Below are positions 1-7,658 of a stretch of DNA of 17,514 nucleotides, in pieces. This stretch comes from Thermotoga sp. (GTDB taxonomy: Bacteria > Thermotogota > Thermotogae > B3-G13), in NCBI GenBank assembly GCA_003641555.1, contig QNAT01000001.1:1-17514 (forward strand). Reading direction: 5' to 3'. Numbering within the stretch: the stretch's first letter is position 1; the number at the start of each line of letters is the position of its first letter. Below the pieces are notes generated by a model, which saw nothing but the letters and a program-made list of their open reading frames with translations, searched no databases and was not told where the DNA came from. The translations under genes were made by a program, and so were the position numbers.

Positions 1-334
1 CTATATTCCTGGCGAGTCTTACTATCTCCTCCGGCGGGATCTGGCGTATAATTTCCCCTGTTTGTTTGTTCTCCACCTTAACCACTATCATCTTAGGATT
101 ATCCATCACCTCAAAGCGCAAAACTTTATTAAAGATATCCGCAATTTCATTTGCGCTCTGCGCAATGCCGTTTAATGTCTTTTCATCCAGAGGTTTAAAC
201 TTCGAATCTCTTCCATCCTTTCCTTTATTTTCGGAAACTCGCTGTATCCTTTGATGAATAGAGTTTTCATTAGCAACTTTCTGCACTATATTATGGGTTT
301 CTGAACGCACATTTGCCTTATCGTCTACCCGCAT
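1..334 (-). CDS. flaG: FlaG-family flagellar protein, 3' end beyond window
   Basis: An open frame of 111 codons starts at ATG 334-332 and runs off the left edge without a stop. Its second half has the FlaG signature: LRFEV near residue 75, then VVKVENKQTGEIIRQIPPEEIVRL up to the window edge. The N-terminal half is polar and variable, as is usual for FlaG. FlaG proteins are about 110-120 residues, so nearly the whole protein is visible. FlaG is usually encoded beside fliD/fliS and is linked to flagellar filament length; the role here is inferred from family membership. An AGAGGTGAT ribosome binding site lies 5 bases before the ATG, and an exact sigma-28 promoter lies just upstream, which independently supports a flagellar function. 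The neighbouring flagellar genes would be to the left, outside the window. Confidence 0.88.
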   Translation of the reverse strand, partial: MRVDDKANVRSETHNIVQKVANENSIHQRIQRVSENKGKDGRDSKFKPLDEKTLNGIAQSANEIADIFNKVLRFEVMDNPKMIVVKVENKQTGEIIRQIPPEEIVRLARNI

Positions 335-353
335 TTAGATCACCTCTATATCT

Positions 354-380
354 TTATCGGCAATTAACAGAAAAACTTTA
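354..380 (-). promoter_or_regulatory. Sigma-28 (FliA) promoter of flaG
   Basis: On the minus strand the sequence reads TAAAGTTT (380-373), 11 bases, then GCCGATAA (361-354). This is identical to the textbook FliA/SigD consensus in both boxes and in spacing. Transcription should start near 347, leaving a leader of about 13 bases that is almost entirely the ribosome binding site. It places flaG in the late flagellar regulon. Confidence 0.92.
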
Positions 381-434
381 GTCTCTATTATTTATACTCT
401 TAAAAGGGCGAGGTTTCCTTACAAATCTCCACTA

Positions 435-540
435 GCCACGAAGTTAAAAGATATTAGATGTTGGATGTTAGATAGGTAGATGAGTAAATGAGTGCATGGA
501 CATTTTATCTAACATTTAACACCTATCGAGTCTCCGTGGC
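435..540. repeat. Imperfect inverted repeat in the oadB-flaG spacer
   Basis: Two arms are related by inversion. GCCACGAAG (435-443) matches CTCCGTGGC (532-540) with one mismatch. ATGTTAGATA (465-474) exactly matches TATCTAACAT (506-515). GATAGG (471-476) also pairs with CCTATC (522-527). Short direct echoes (GATGTT, GATGAG/AATGAG) lie inside. No T-tract follows on the minus strand, so it is not a good intrinsic terminator for the oadB operon. It could be a decayed small repeat element or a structured 3' region. Confidence 0.5.
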
Positions 541-554
541 AATTTATTAGTGAC

Positions 555-1694
555 TTACTTTATCATTGCCAGAAATATACCAGCTGCGAGAGCAGACCCA
601 ATGACTCCTGCAACATTTGGCCCCATTGCATGCATCAAGATGAAATTCGAGGGATCATCTCTTTGTGCAACCATTTGAGAAACACGGGCAGAATCTGGAA
701 TAGCAGACACACCAGCAGCACCTATGAGAGGATTTACCTTGTTATTTGGAAGAAACAGATTCATCAATTTAGCGAATATAACCCCGGATGCCGTTGCAAA
801 GGCAAAGGCCACCGCTCCCAGAAAGATTATCTGTAGACTTTGTCTCGTTAGAAATATTTCAGCTCGTGTAGTTGCACCAACGGATATTCCTAAGAATATG
901 TTTATGGTATCCAATATGGCATTAGAAGAAGTTTTAGCCAATCTATTTACCACACCACATTCCCTGAAAAAATTCCCTATCATCATCATACTGATCAACG
1001 GTAGAGCCTGTGGCACTAATAAACCACAGAAAAGGATAACTACTATCGGGAACATCATCCTTTCCTTTTTCGATACCTCTCTCAACTGTTTCATTCTCAT
1101 CATTCGTTCCCTTTTTGTGGTAAATAATCGCATTATAGGAGGTTGTATTATTGGTACTAACGCCATATAAGAATAGGCAGCTATGGCTATGACTCCTAAG
1201 AGCTCGGGAGCAAATCTGGAAGATATAAAAATAGAAGTAGGTCCATCTGCACCACCTATTATAGCTATTGACGCTGCATGGCGAAGATCGAATCCCATCA
1301 AAGAAGCAATTATGAAAGTGGAAAATATACCGAACTGGGCAGCTGCACCAAGGAGAAGAACCTTGGGATTTGCTATAAGAGGCGAAAAATCGGTTAAAGC
1401 TCCTATACCCAGAAATATCACAGGAGGATATATACCCAGGTACAGTCCTCTTTGAATGTACCACATCAATCCCCCAGGCATACTACCGGAAGGAGAGGCA
1501 AATATATTCGTAGCAATGGGAGGAATGTTAGCCATTATTATACCCAATGATATGGGAATTAACAAGAACGGCTCGTAACGTTTCTTTATGGCTAAGTACA
1601 TCAAAAGGAAAGCAACGCAAAACATTATGATGTTTCCCCAGGTGAGATGAGCAAATCCAGTATGTTCCAAAAATGCCAGGATGGAATCTATCAT
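555..1694 (-). CDS. Na+-translocating decarboxylase beta subunit (OadB/GcdB/MmdB family)
   Basis: 379 residues, the usual length for this family of membrane decarboxylase subunits. They couple decarboxylation of carboxybiotin (from oxaloacetate, glutaconyl-CoA or methylmalonyl-CoA) to Na+ export. Visible family motifs are GALTDFSPLIANP (98-110) with the conserved Asp, GGADGPTSIF (147-156), YSYMALVPIIQPP (174-186), SAIPDSARVS (from 330) and HAMGPNVAGVIGSALAAG (from 355). Many hydrophobic helices fill the rest. The start at ATG 1694 is preceded by AAGGAGTGA. It is the last gene of the minus-strand HTH-LUD-HIT operon, 50 bases after the HIT gene. No carboxyltransferase alpha subunit or biotin carrier is in the window, so the substrate cannot be assigned. 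Confidence 0.93.
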   Translation of the reverse strand: MIDSILAFLEHTGFAHLTWGNIIMFCVAFLLMYLAIKKRYEPFLLIPISLGIIMANIPPIATNIFASPSGSMPGGLMWYIQRGLYLGIYPPVIFLGIGALTDFSPLIANPKVLLLGAAAQFGIFSTFIIASLMGFDLRHAASIAIIGGADGPTSIFISSRFAPELLGVIAIAAYSYMALVPIIQPPIMRLFTTKRERMMRMKQLREVSKKERMMFPIVVILFCGLLVPQALPLISMMMIGNFFRECGVVNRLAKTSSNAILDTINIFLGISVGATTRAEIFLTRQSLQIIFLGAVAFAFATASGVIFAKLMNLFLPNNKVNPLIGAAGVSAIPDSARVSQMVAQRDDPSNFILMHAMGPNVAGVIGSALAAGIFLAMIK

Positions 1695-1744
1695 TGAAAT
1701 TCACTCCTTATAAACTGTCATGTATGATTTATTTATTCCCTATT

Positions 1745-2083
1745 TTATCCCGGAGGCCATTTCATCTCTCTGCCACCTAGGATATGTATGTGAAAATGAT
1801 CTACACTTTGGCCTGCTTCCAAACCCGTGTTTATGACTACCCTGAAGCCTTTTTCTATTTTTTCTGCCTTAACTACTTTCTCGATCATGCTTAACATTTC
1901 GAAAAACATCCCTTCACTTCTCGGAAACTCGAGTATGTTTTTGAAATGTTCTCTGGTTATCAATAATATGTGAACGGGCGCCTGAGGATTGATATCTCTT
2001 ATCGCTATGAAATGTTTCCCTTCCATCACTTTATCCGATGGTATCTTACCTTTAACTATCTTGCAAAAGATGCAGTCTGCCAT
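1745..2083 (-). CDS. HIT-family (HINT-like) nucleotide hydrolase
   Basis: 112 residues starting at ATG 2083, which has GGAAGG upstream. A longer in-frame extension to 2191 would overlap the preceding gene and adds nothing HIT-like. The N-terminus CIFCKIVKGKIPSDKV is typical of the HINT/PKCI branch. The histidine triad is HFHIHIL with H96, H98 and H100. The C-terminus GGREMKWPPG matches the family end. HIT proteins of this branch bind purine nucleotides and hydrolyse AMP conjugates such as adenosine phosphoramidates. A cytoplasmic housekeeping role is inferred. The gene lies 23 bases after the LUD gene and 50 bases before the oadB-type gene, so co-transcription is likely. Confidence 0.93.
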   Translation of the reverse strand: MADCIFCKIVKGKIPSDKVMEGKHFIAIRDINPQAPVHILLITREHFKNILEFPRSEGMFFEMLSMIEKVVKAEKIEKGFRVVINTGLEAGQSVDHFHIHILGGREMKWPPG

Positions 2084-2106
2084 AAAAGCCTTCCTTTCCG
2101 ATCTCA

Positions 2107-2748
2107 CTAAAATCCTAAATATTCGTTTATCAACACAACCTTCATTCTTCCCTTCGATGGTTGCCTGTTTATTATGGTAGTAACATTGCAAATACTTTCC
2201 ACATCATCACAATCCGTACATTCGGCTATTTTCACACAGGGATTAGATGTTTTTAGACGCAGATTATTAATAACCGCTGCTACATTCTTTGCCCTCTCCA
2301 ATGCCTGCTGTAAAGTAAAACAGATCTTATTCACTCCCATAACAATGAATACCTTTTTTGGTCCAAATATCATAGCGGCAACCCTATTCCCATAACCATC
2401 GATGTTAACTATGGCACCGTCCACGGTTATGGCGTTCGTTCCTGTTACATAATAATCGGCCATTAAACTGGCTTTTCGCAATTTAAGAGATTCCTCAAGG
2501 CTTATCCCTTCTTCGTATTGATCGTAAAAATTGGGATAACCTTGCCTCAGAGCATCCAACAATCCTATCTCCTTTACAGTTGTTGAGCCACCTATACCCA
2601 CCACTGATTGCCTGGGAATTTGAGAGATGATAAATTCTCTTGCTTCATTACCATTTTCAAAGTAATATCCCTCTATGTTGTGAGGCTTCAGATTAGATAT
2701 AAGTCTCTTTGCAAGAATTTCATAATATCTTTTTTTGATCTCATTCAT
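2107..2748 (-). CDS. LUD-domain (LutC/DUF162-like) protein
   Basis: About 213 residues, cytoplasmic. The LUD signature is VVGIGGSTTVKEIGLLDAL (49-67), followed by an Asp/Tyr-rich region and VDGAIVNIDGYGNRVAAMIFGP; GVNKI comes later. The family includes LutC-type lactate-utilisation proteins, but most single-domain members have no proven reaction. The C-terminal third contains a cysteine cluster, CVKIAECTDCDD plus a later C, which could bind metal or an Fe-S cluster (inference). I chose ATG 2748 because AAAGGTGG (2764-2757) sits 8 bases upstream. An in-frame GTG at 2760 lies inside that ribosome binding site. The site overlaps the stop of the preceding HTH gene, suggesting translational coupling. 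Confidence 0.85.
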   Translation of the reverse strand: MNEIKKRYYEILAKRLISNLKPHNIEGYYFENGNEAREFIISQIPRQSVVGIGGSTTVKEIGLLDALRQGYPNFYDQYEEGISLEESLKLRKASLMADYYVTGTNAITVDGAIVNIDGYGNRVAAMIFGPKKVFIVMGVNKICFTLQQALERAKNVAAVINNLRLKTSNPCVKIAECTDCDDVESICNVTTIINRQPSKGRMKVVLINEYLGF

Positions 2749-2763
2749 AGGGGTATCCACCTT

Positions 2764-3006
2764 TCATTTTGACTTTTTTACCCAGAATTGCAATTGATTT
2801 TGATTCTCTTCTCCTCTTTGTGCAGAACTTCTTTTTTCTCCCTTCAAAAAGGATACGATCTCGGATTTCAAAACCCTCCATCTCCCTCCTATTTTCTTAC
2901 CAGGGATCAAGCCACTTCTCAAGTATCTGTAAAGAGTTCCCTTACTTATCTTCAGAAAAATGCTCAATTCTCTGATCGTCAGAACTTCATCTTTAGATCT
3001 ACCCAC
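2764..3006 (-). CDS. Small excisionase-type (MerR-like) HTH DNA-binding protein
   Basis: 80 residues with a winged helix-turn-helix of the excisionase/AlpA type at about residues 8-55: LTIRELSIFLKISKGTLYRYLRSGLIPGKKIGGRWRV in consecutive pieces, with the typical G-RWR wing. The remainder is a short charged tail. It starts with GTG at 3006, 8 bases after AAGGTGTG. It is the first gene of the minus-strand operon and is divergent from the secreted protein at 3089, so it is well placed to regulate one or both units (inference). Excisionase-like HTH proteins in non-phage contexts are often stand-alone regulators. No integrase or phage gene is nearby, so I do not read this as a prophage excisionase. 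Confidence 0.82.
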   Translation of the reverse strand: MGRSKDEVLTIRELSIFLKISKGTLYRYLRSGLIPGKKIGGRWRVLKSEIVSFLKGEKRSSAQRGEENQNQLQFWVKKSK

Positions 3007-3023
3007 AATAAGATCACACCTTG

Positions 3024-3052
3024 TTGTTTAGCATCATTTATGTTATTATTAT
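3024..3052 (+). promoter_or_regulatory. Candidate promoter of the secreted phosphodiester-glycosidase-like gene
   Basis: TTGTTT (3024-3029), 17 bases, then TATTAT (3047-3052) on the plus strand, with an expected start near 3059. A second register, TTGTTG (3021) with TATTAT (3044), has the same spacing. The -10 region overlaps the TATAAT of the divergent operon, so the two promoters probably compete. Confidence 0.42.
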
Positions 3053-3076
3053 ATTACATTTTAGACTCTAAAGAAA
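3048..3076 (-). promoter_or_regulatory. Candidate promoter of the HTH-LUD-HIT-oadB operon
   Basis: The minus strand has a perfect -10 TATAAT (3053-3048) 17 bases after a poor -35 TTTCTT (3076-3071). A start near 3041 would give a leader of about 35 bases to GTG 3006. The weak -35 suggests activation or simply low strength. Confidence 0.42.
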
Positions 3077-3088
3077 GGTTGTAATTCG

Positions 3089-4876
3089 ATGCGGGAATTT
3101 GGTAAGATTTGCCTGTTTTTTTTGATGCTTTTATCTTCGTTAATTGTTTTTTCTTCCGTGTTAAAAGTGGTAGTTCCACAGGTGGGCGAGGTAAAAGAAT
3201 ACGTGATTGGAAAGCAGGTAATACAAAGAAAGGATATATATTACATGAACCTTGATACATTTTGTAACGCTTTCGATGTAAAAGGCATATACGACCCTTA
3301 TGCTGATGTAGGATATATCATTATATCAAAAGATGTGATCAAAATAAACGGTTCAACAGGAGCACTTATAAGAAATTTTATAAAACCATTCTCTGAATAC
3401 AAGGCTGTGAAGATAGGTTCCTCAATATACATTCCATTGAATGCCTTTGATGATTATCTTAACTTGAGCTGGAAGAAATTTAATAACGGTGTGATACTGG
3501 TAAATGAGCATAGATTGTTAACATTCGATGGTATGCAAATAAAAAAGGAAGAGGTAAACATTGAGTTCAAAGGTGCGCTTTATTTCGGTAGCAGGATAGC
3601 AAAAGATATAAAGATGAAGGATAAAGAGAAGCTTGATATAATAGTAGTTGGGATAGACACCGAGAAATCAGGAAAGGCACTGTTAAAGTACTCCCTGGCA
3701 CCTTTCGATTCTTTTATAGTCAGAACTGTTGTTGTGGATCCAATTACAGTGAGATTCGAATTCGCATTTCGCCAACCATTCGAATACATTGTAAAGACCT
3801 TTAAGACAAAAAACACATTTACGATTCACCTGAGTTATAAGTGGAAAAATATGAATTCAATGACTCTTACAAATGGCGTCGTTTGGAGAAGAGAAAAGGT
3901 CAAATTTCATGGCATGAATCTAATGGTCAATACAATAGAGATCGACACTTTGAAGGCAAAAGTTTCTATCTCCCCTGTGATAAGTACAAAGGGAATAGGA
4001 TACCGGGAAACATTAGTCGATATGTGTAAAAGGAGCAATGCTATAGCAGGCATAAATGCAAATTACTACGATCCAAATACCAATACACCGATAGGATTAA
4101 TCGTAAAAGATGGAAAGGTATTATCTTCTCCATACGCTATGAGACCTATCTTCTTGAGGACTCGAGATAACAAATATTATATGATCAGCACACAGGCAGA
4201 AGTCAACATAAATCTTGGAGAAACCTGTTTCTTAGTAAGTGGAGTAAATACCACGATGACAGGTGAAGTATGCATTTTCACATCAGATTATAAGATCCCA
4301 TTGAAGAATGACCCAAATTACATATATTATGTGATCAAAGATAACAGAGTATCGAGCATTGGATACGTTTCGCATGTTCCCCAGGGGGATACCGTTGTTA
4401 AAATATCAAGAAAGTATAAGGCTTTCCTGATGAGTATCAAAGTAGGTGATCATTTTGATACATCACTTTCATTATCAGGTTTTGATTTATCAATAGAAGA
4501 TGCCATTTCTGGAGGGCCATTGCTTTTGAAGGACGGACAATATACCGATCTCATGGAAGCAGAGAAATTCGATAAAAACTCAACTCTTGTGAATAATAGA
4601 ACCCCGAGGACCATTATAGGGTTCAAACCTATGGGTAAGATCTTATTTCTGGTTGTAGATGGCTATCAAAAGAATAGCAAAGGGCTGAATTTACTGGAAC
4701 TTGCAGAATATTTGAAGACATTAGGGGTTTCAGATGCAATGTGTTTGGACGGGGGAAAATCATCGAGTATGGTAGTAAAAAATGAGATAGCGAATAATCC
4801 GTCTGGAGGAAAAGCCCCTTCGATACCTGTAGGTATTGTGATAAAATCAGTAGATAATTATTCAACCATGAATTAA
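3089..4876 (+). CDS. Secreted phosphodiester glycosidase (NAGPA)-domain protein with N-terminal stalk-like region
   Basis: 595 residues. An N-terminal signal sequence (about 1-24: KICLFFLMLLSSLIVFSS) predicts export. Residues 27-145 resemble the copper-amine-oxidase-N-like stalk fold common in Thermotogota and Firmicutes surface proteins (IYIPLNAFDDYL at about 113-124). The C-terminal half (about 265-590) is a phosphodiester glycosidase domain: GINANYYD (321-328), ISGGPLLLKDGQ, NNRTPRT near 502-508, VVDGY, and CLDGGKSSSM (552-561). The mammalian relative uncovers mannose-6-phosphate by removing GlcNAc. Bacterial members are thought to act on cell-surface polymers, but the substrate here is unknown. 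The start ATG 3089 has GAAAGG about 11 bases upstream. It is a single gene with its own promoter, divergent from an HTH regulator. Confidence 0.86.
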   Translation: MREFGKICLFFLMLLSSLIVFSSVLKVVVPQVGEVKEYVIGKQVIQRKDIYYMNLDTFCNAFDVKGIYDPYADVGYIIISKDVIKINGSTGALIRNFIKPFSEYKAVKIGSSIYIPLNAFDDYLNLSWKKFNNGVILVNEHRLLTFDGMQIKKEEVNIEFKGALYFGSRIAKDIKMKDKEKLDIIVVGIDTEKSGKALLKYSLAPFDSFIVRTVVVDPITVRFEFAFRQPFEYIVKTFKTKNTFTIHLSYKWKNMNSMTLTNGVVWRREKVKFHGMNLMVNTIEIDTLKAKVSISPVISTKGIGYRETLVDMCKRSNAIAGINANYYDPNTNTPIGLIVKDGKVLSSPYAMRPIFLRTRDNKYYMISTQAEVNINLGETCFLVSGVNTTMTGEVCIFTSDYKIPLKNDPNYIYYVIKDNRVSSIGYVSHVPQGDTVVKISRKYKAFLMSIKVGDHFDTSLSLSGFDLSIEDAISGGPLLLKDGQYTDLMEAEKFDKNSTLVNNRTPRTIIGFKPMGKILFLVVDGYQKNSKGLNLLELAEYLKTLGVSDAMCLDGGKSSSMVVKNEIANNPSGGKAPSIPVGIVIKSVDNYSTMN

Positions 4877-5009
4877 CACAACGAGTTTAATGAGTTTGGT
4901 GAATTGTGTAAGTTTAGGAAATTTGGTGAGAATTCAAGAAATTCATATAACTCAATGATTGGTGATAATTTGTGGTTAAATGATTACGATAAGAAAGGAT
5001 TGGTGAAAA

Positions 5010-7094
5010 ATGCAAATCGAAAACAAAAGGAACATAGCTCTGGTAGGACATAATTCTTGTGGTAAAACAACGTTGGCAGAAGCCATGTTGTATTCAACTG
5101 AAACAATAGACAGAATGGGTACAGTGGAACAAGGAAACACGGTAAGCGACTTTGATGGTGTCGAGATTCACAGACAAACAAGTATATACACATCGAGCAT
5201 AATAGTTGACTACAGGGGGCATCGAATAACCATACTCGATACACCCGGCTTTTCCGATTTCGTTGCCGAAGTGATAACAGCCACAAAGGCTGTAGATGCA
5301 GTCGTAGAAGTCATTGATGGTGCAGCCGGGATAGAAGTACAAACCTTGAGAACATGGCAAATGGCAAGATCTTATGAGAAACCCATTATATGTTTCGTAA
5401 ATCGTTTAGATAGGGAAAGAGCAGATTTTATAAAAACGGTAAATTCGTTAAAAAAGACATTTGAAGAACATATCGTTCCTGTCCAACTACCTCTTGGTAA
5501 AGAAATGAACTTCAAGGGTGTGATAGATCTATTAAAAAACAAAGCTTATGTGTATAAAAATAATAAAGGGAAGTTCGATGAAGTAGATATTCCCGATGAC
5601 ATGAAAAATGAGGTAGAAAAGTATAGAACAGAGGTGATCGAATCCATAGTTGAAACTGATGAATTACTTATGGATAGATACCTCAATGGCGAAGAAATGA
5701 AAGAAAATGAACTCGCTACAACCCTTAAAAAAGCCATTGCTAACAGAGAATTCGTTCCTGTTTTTTGTGGAGCAGCACTTCCCAACATAGGTGTGACAAC
5801 CTTTTTGCAAAGTATTGTTGATCTGATACCCTCTCCAAAAGATGTGGGAAATGTGAAAGCAGAAGATCTCGAAGGAAATCCTGTGGAACTGAAGGCTTCA
5901 GAGGATGAAGGATTATGTGCTTTAGTCTTCAAGACCATGATCGATCCGTACATAGGAAAAATGAATTACATAAGAATATACAGCGGAGTTCTTAATTCCA
6001 ATGGCCAATTTTACAATGTGCCGAAAAACGTAAAAGAAAAGGTAAGCCATTTTTATCTTATGACTGGCAAGAAACAAATGGAGATTGAGAAGGCTACACC
6101 AGGAGATATAGTGGCAATCGCAAAATTGAAAGAAACATCAATAGGAGATATATTGGTAACAGAACCATCTCAAGCGGTTACCATGAAACCCTTTGATTTT
6201 CCAGAACCGATGATAAGCAGAGCCGTATACACCAGGAGTAAAGGTGATGAAACAAAGCTCAGTACAGGCTTATCACGATTGGCAGAGGGGGACCCCACTT
6301 TCAGATGGGAATACGATCCAGAAACAGGAGAAACGGTAATATCTGGCATGGGAGACATACATATTTCAGTCATAGTGGAAAAGATGAAAGAAAATTTCGG
6401 TGTGGAATTAGAAGTTGGAAGACCAAAAATAGCTTACAGGGAAACCATAAAGAAAAAAGCCGTGGGTGAACACAAGCATAAGAAACAAACCGGAGGGCAT
6501 GGGCAATACGGACATGTCAAGATAGAGGTAGAACCGCTTCCAAGAGGTAAAGGATTTGAATTTGTAGATAAGATAGTTGGGGGTGCCATCCCCAGAAACT
6601 TCATACCATCTGCTGAAAAGGGAATAAGAGAAGCTTTAAAAGAAGGCGTTCTTGCCAAATATCCCGTAATGGATGTAAGAGTTACTTTATTCGATGGTTC
6701 CTATCATGAAGTCGATTCCTCAGACATATCATTTCAGATAGCAGGTTTGCAAGCATTTAAAAAGGCAACGCAGCAGGCAAAACCCGTTTTATTAGAACCA
6801 GTAATGGAGGTATCGATCTACTGTCCAGAGGAAAACATGGGGGATATTATGGGAGATTTAAACGGTAGAAGAGGCAGGATTCTCGGCATGGATTCAGCTC
6901 CAGGAGGACAAAAATTGATAAAGGCATTAGTACCACTGGCGGAGATGTTGGAATTTTCCCCACAACTTAATTCACTGACGAGCGGTAGAGGGTATTTTAC
7001 TATGAAATTCAACACCTATGAAGAAGTACCCGCCAAAATAAGCGAAGAGATAATAAAGCGCAGACAGCAAGAGGAAAAAACAGATTCAAAATAA
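5010..7094 (+). CDS. EF-G-like translational GTPase (EF-G paralogue)
   Basis: 694 residues, EF-G length. G1 is GHNSCGKT (13-20), switch I contains RQTSIYTS (55-62), G3 is DTPG (77-80), and G4 is NRLD (131-134) where NKxD is usual. Domains II and III follow. Domain IV (from about 488) has GGHGQYGHVKIEV, and domain V has EPVMEVSIYCPEENMGDIMGDLN in consecutive pieces. True bacterial EF-G carries GHIDAGKTT and NKMD, so this is the paralogue group often named EF-G-like or EF-G2, not the main fusA. Members hydrolyse GTP on the ribosome, but their physiological role is unsettled. No rpsL, rpsG or tuf genes adjoin it, which also argues against fusA. GGTG lies 4 bases before ATG 5010. The 133 bases upstream are AT-rich with no convincing promoter or terminator. 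Confidence 0.9.
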   Translation: MQIENKRNIALVGHNSCGKTTLAEAMLYSTETIDRMGTVEQGNTVSDFDGVEIHRQTSIYTSSIIVDYRGHRITILDTPGFSDFVAEVITATKAVDAVVEVIDGAAGIEVQTLRTWQMARSYEKPIICFVNRLDRERADFIKTVNSLKKTFEEHIVPVQLPLGKEMNFKGVIDLLKNKAYVYKNNKGKFDEVDIPDDMKNEVEKYRTEVIESIVETDELLMDRYLNGEEMKENELATTLKKAIANREFVPVFCGAALPNIGVTTFLQSIVDLIPSPKDVGNVKAEDLEGNPVELKASEDEGLCALVFKTMIDPYIGKMNYIRIYSGVLNSNGQFYNVPKNVKEKVSHFYLMTGKKQMEIEKATPGDIVAIAKLKETSIGDILVTEPSQAVTMKPFDFPEPMISRAVYTRSKGDETKLSTGLSRLAEGDPTFRWEYDPETGETVISGMGDIHISVIVEKMKENFGVELEVGRPKIAYRETIKKKAVGEHKHKKQTGGHGQYGHVKIEVEPLPRGKGFEFVDKIVGGAIPRNFIPSAEKGIREALKEGVLAKYPVMDVRVTLFDGSYHEVDSSDISFQIAGLQAFKKATQQAKPVLLEPVMEVSIYCPEENMGDIMGDLNGRRGRILGMDSAPGGQKLIKALVPLAEMLEFSPQLNSLTSGRGYFTMKFNTYEEVPAKISEEIIKRRQQEEKTDSK

Positions 7095-7184
7095 AAGATC
7101 TCAATTTATCAGTTTGGAACTGGTTATGTAGAATTTGAAGATGGAGAGAAAACCGGTATCGAAGTTCTGGATTGCAAACTTATA

Positions 7185-7395
7185 AGACCATTAATTTGGT
7201 GGGAGAAACCTGGGATTAAAGGCACACGGTTAAACACTGCTGTACATCTTGAATCTATTAGCACACGGAGCAATCATTGATGAAATTCTTCAGGAATACG
7301 AGGAATTAAAAAAGGAAGATCTTTTAGCCTGTTTGTTATATGCTTAAGAGATGATTGAAGATACAACGTTTATGCCTTTAATAGAAACGGTTTAG
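7185..7395 (+). pseudogene. Broken DUF433-family antitoxin gene
   Basis: Two frames together spell a DUF433 (VapB-like antitoxin) protein. From 7203 one frame reads EKPGIKGTRLNTA. Around 7240-7250 it must shift to the next frame, which reads YILNLLAHGAIIDEILQEY, then EELKKEDLLACLLYA, stopping at TAA 7345. After that stop the same frame continues EMIEDTTFMPLIETV to TAG 7393-7395. The match to the family pattern (GKPxIKGTR, LAxGAsxEEIL, DLxxEDIxAxLxYA) is clear. One frameshift plus one in-frame stop make it non-functional as read. No ATG start is visible; the upstream frame is open back to the EF-G-like stop. It sits 2 bases before a toxin-like start, as in paired antitoxin-toxin operons. Confidence 0.7.
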
Positions 7396-7397
7396 AT

Positions 7398-7493
7398 ATG
7401 CGCTTTCCTGTTGATGAATGCACAAGTCCTGCTGTTGCTAAATGGTTGCAAAGCTTACATCATGAGTATTTTCCGTTTATAGGGAACTTCTGA
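7398..7493 (+). pseudogene. Truncated DUF5615 (PIN-like) toxin fragment
   Basis: ATG 7398 opens MRFPVDECTSPAVAKWLQSLHHE, matching the N-terminus of DUF5615 PIN-like toxins (MRFLvDEnLSpavaxxLrxxGHDV), including the conserved first Asp. After 22 residues the frame hits TGA at 7491. Neighbouring frames keep scraps such as FSVYRE and TSDLEI, where a full-length toxin would have the SVYxE...SDEEIL region, so at least two further frameshifts are needed. Intact family members are about 110-120 residues. DUF433 and DUF5615 genes are commonly paired, with DUF433 first, and that arrangement is preserved here. The nuclease core is lost, so activity is not expected. Confidence 0.65.
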
Positions 7494-7658
7494 TTTAGAA
7501 ATCGGGTAAAAATACGGGTCATCTTTAGACATATTGAACGATTTATTACCAGGACACAAGGACTTGATATCAGTGTTTTGAAAGTCTTTAAAAAAATAAA
7601 AAGACTTCGTCCAAAAGATTTTAAACTCAACTTTGCCAGACCCGATACAATGGAATGA
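7494..7658 (+). other. Unrecognised open remnant downstream of the toxin fragment
   Basis: The frame of the toxin fragment stays open after its TGA and ends at TGA 7656-7658. It encodes a basic stretch ending VFKKIKRLRPKDFKLNFARP. It has no start codon with a ribosome binding site, and I cannot assign it to a family. It may be the tail of another decayed gene. Bases 7659-7714 hold only a 5-bp hairpin GAGCT/AGCTC (7686-7702) before the mrp-type stop. Confidence 0.35.

Noticed and set aside
724..1464. Long open frames on both strands inside the oadB-type gene
   Set aside because: They are shadows of a clearly recognised coding frame; their translations show no family features.
2764..3006. Prophage or integrative element, suggested by the excisionase-like HTH protein
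   Set aside because: No integrase, phage gene or attachment-site duplication is nearby, and it heads an operon of housekeeping-type genes.
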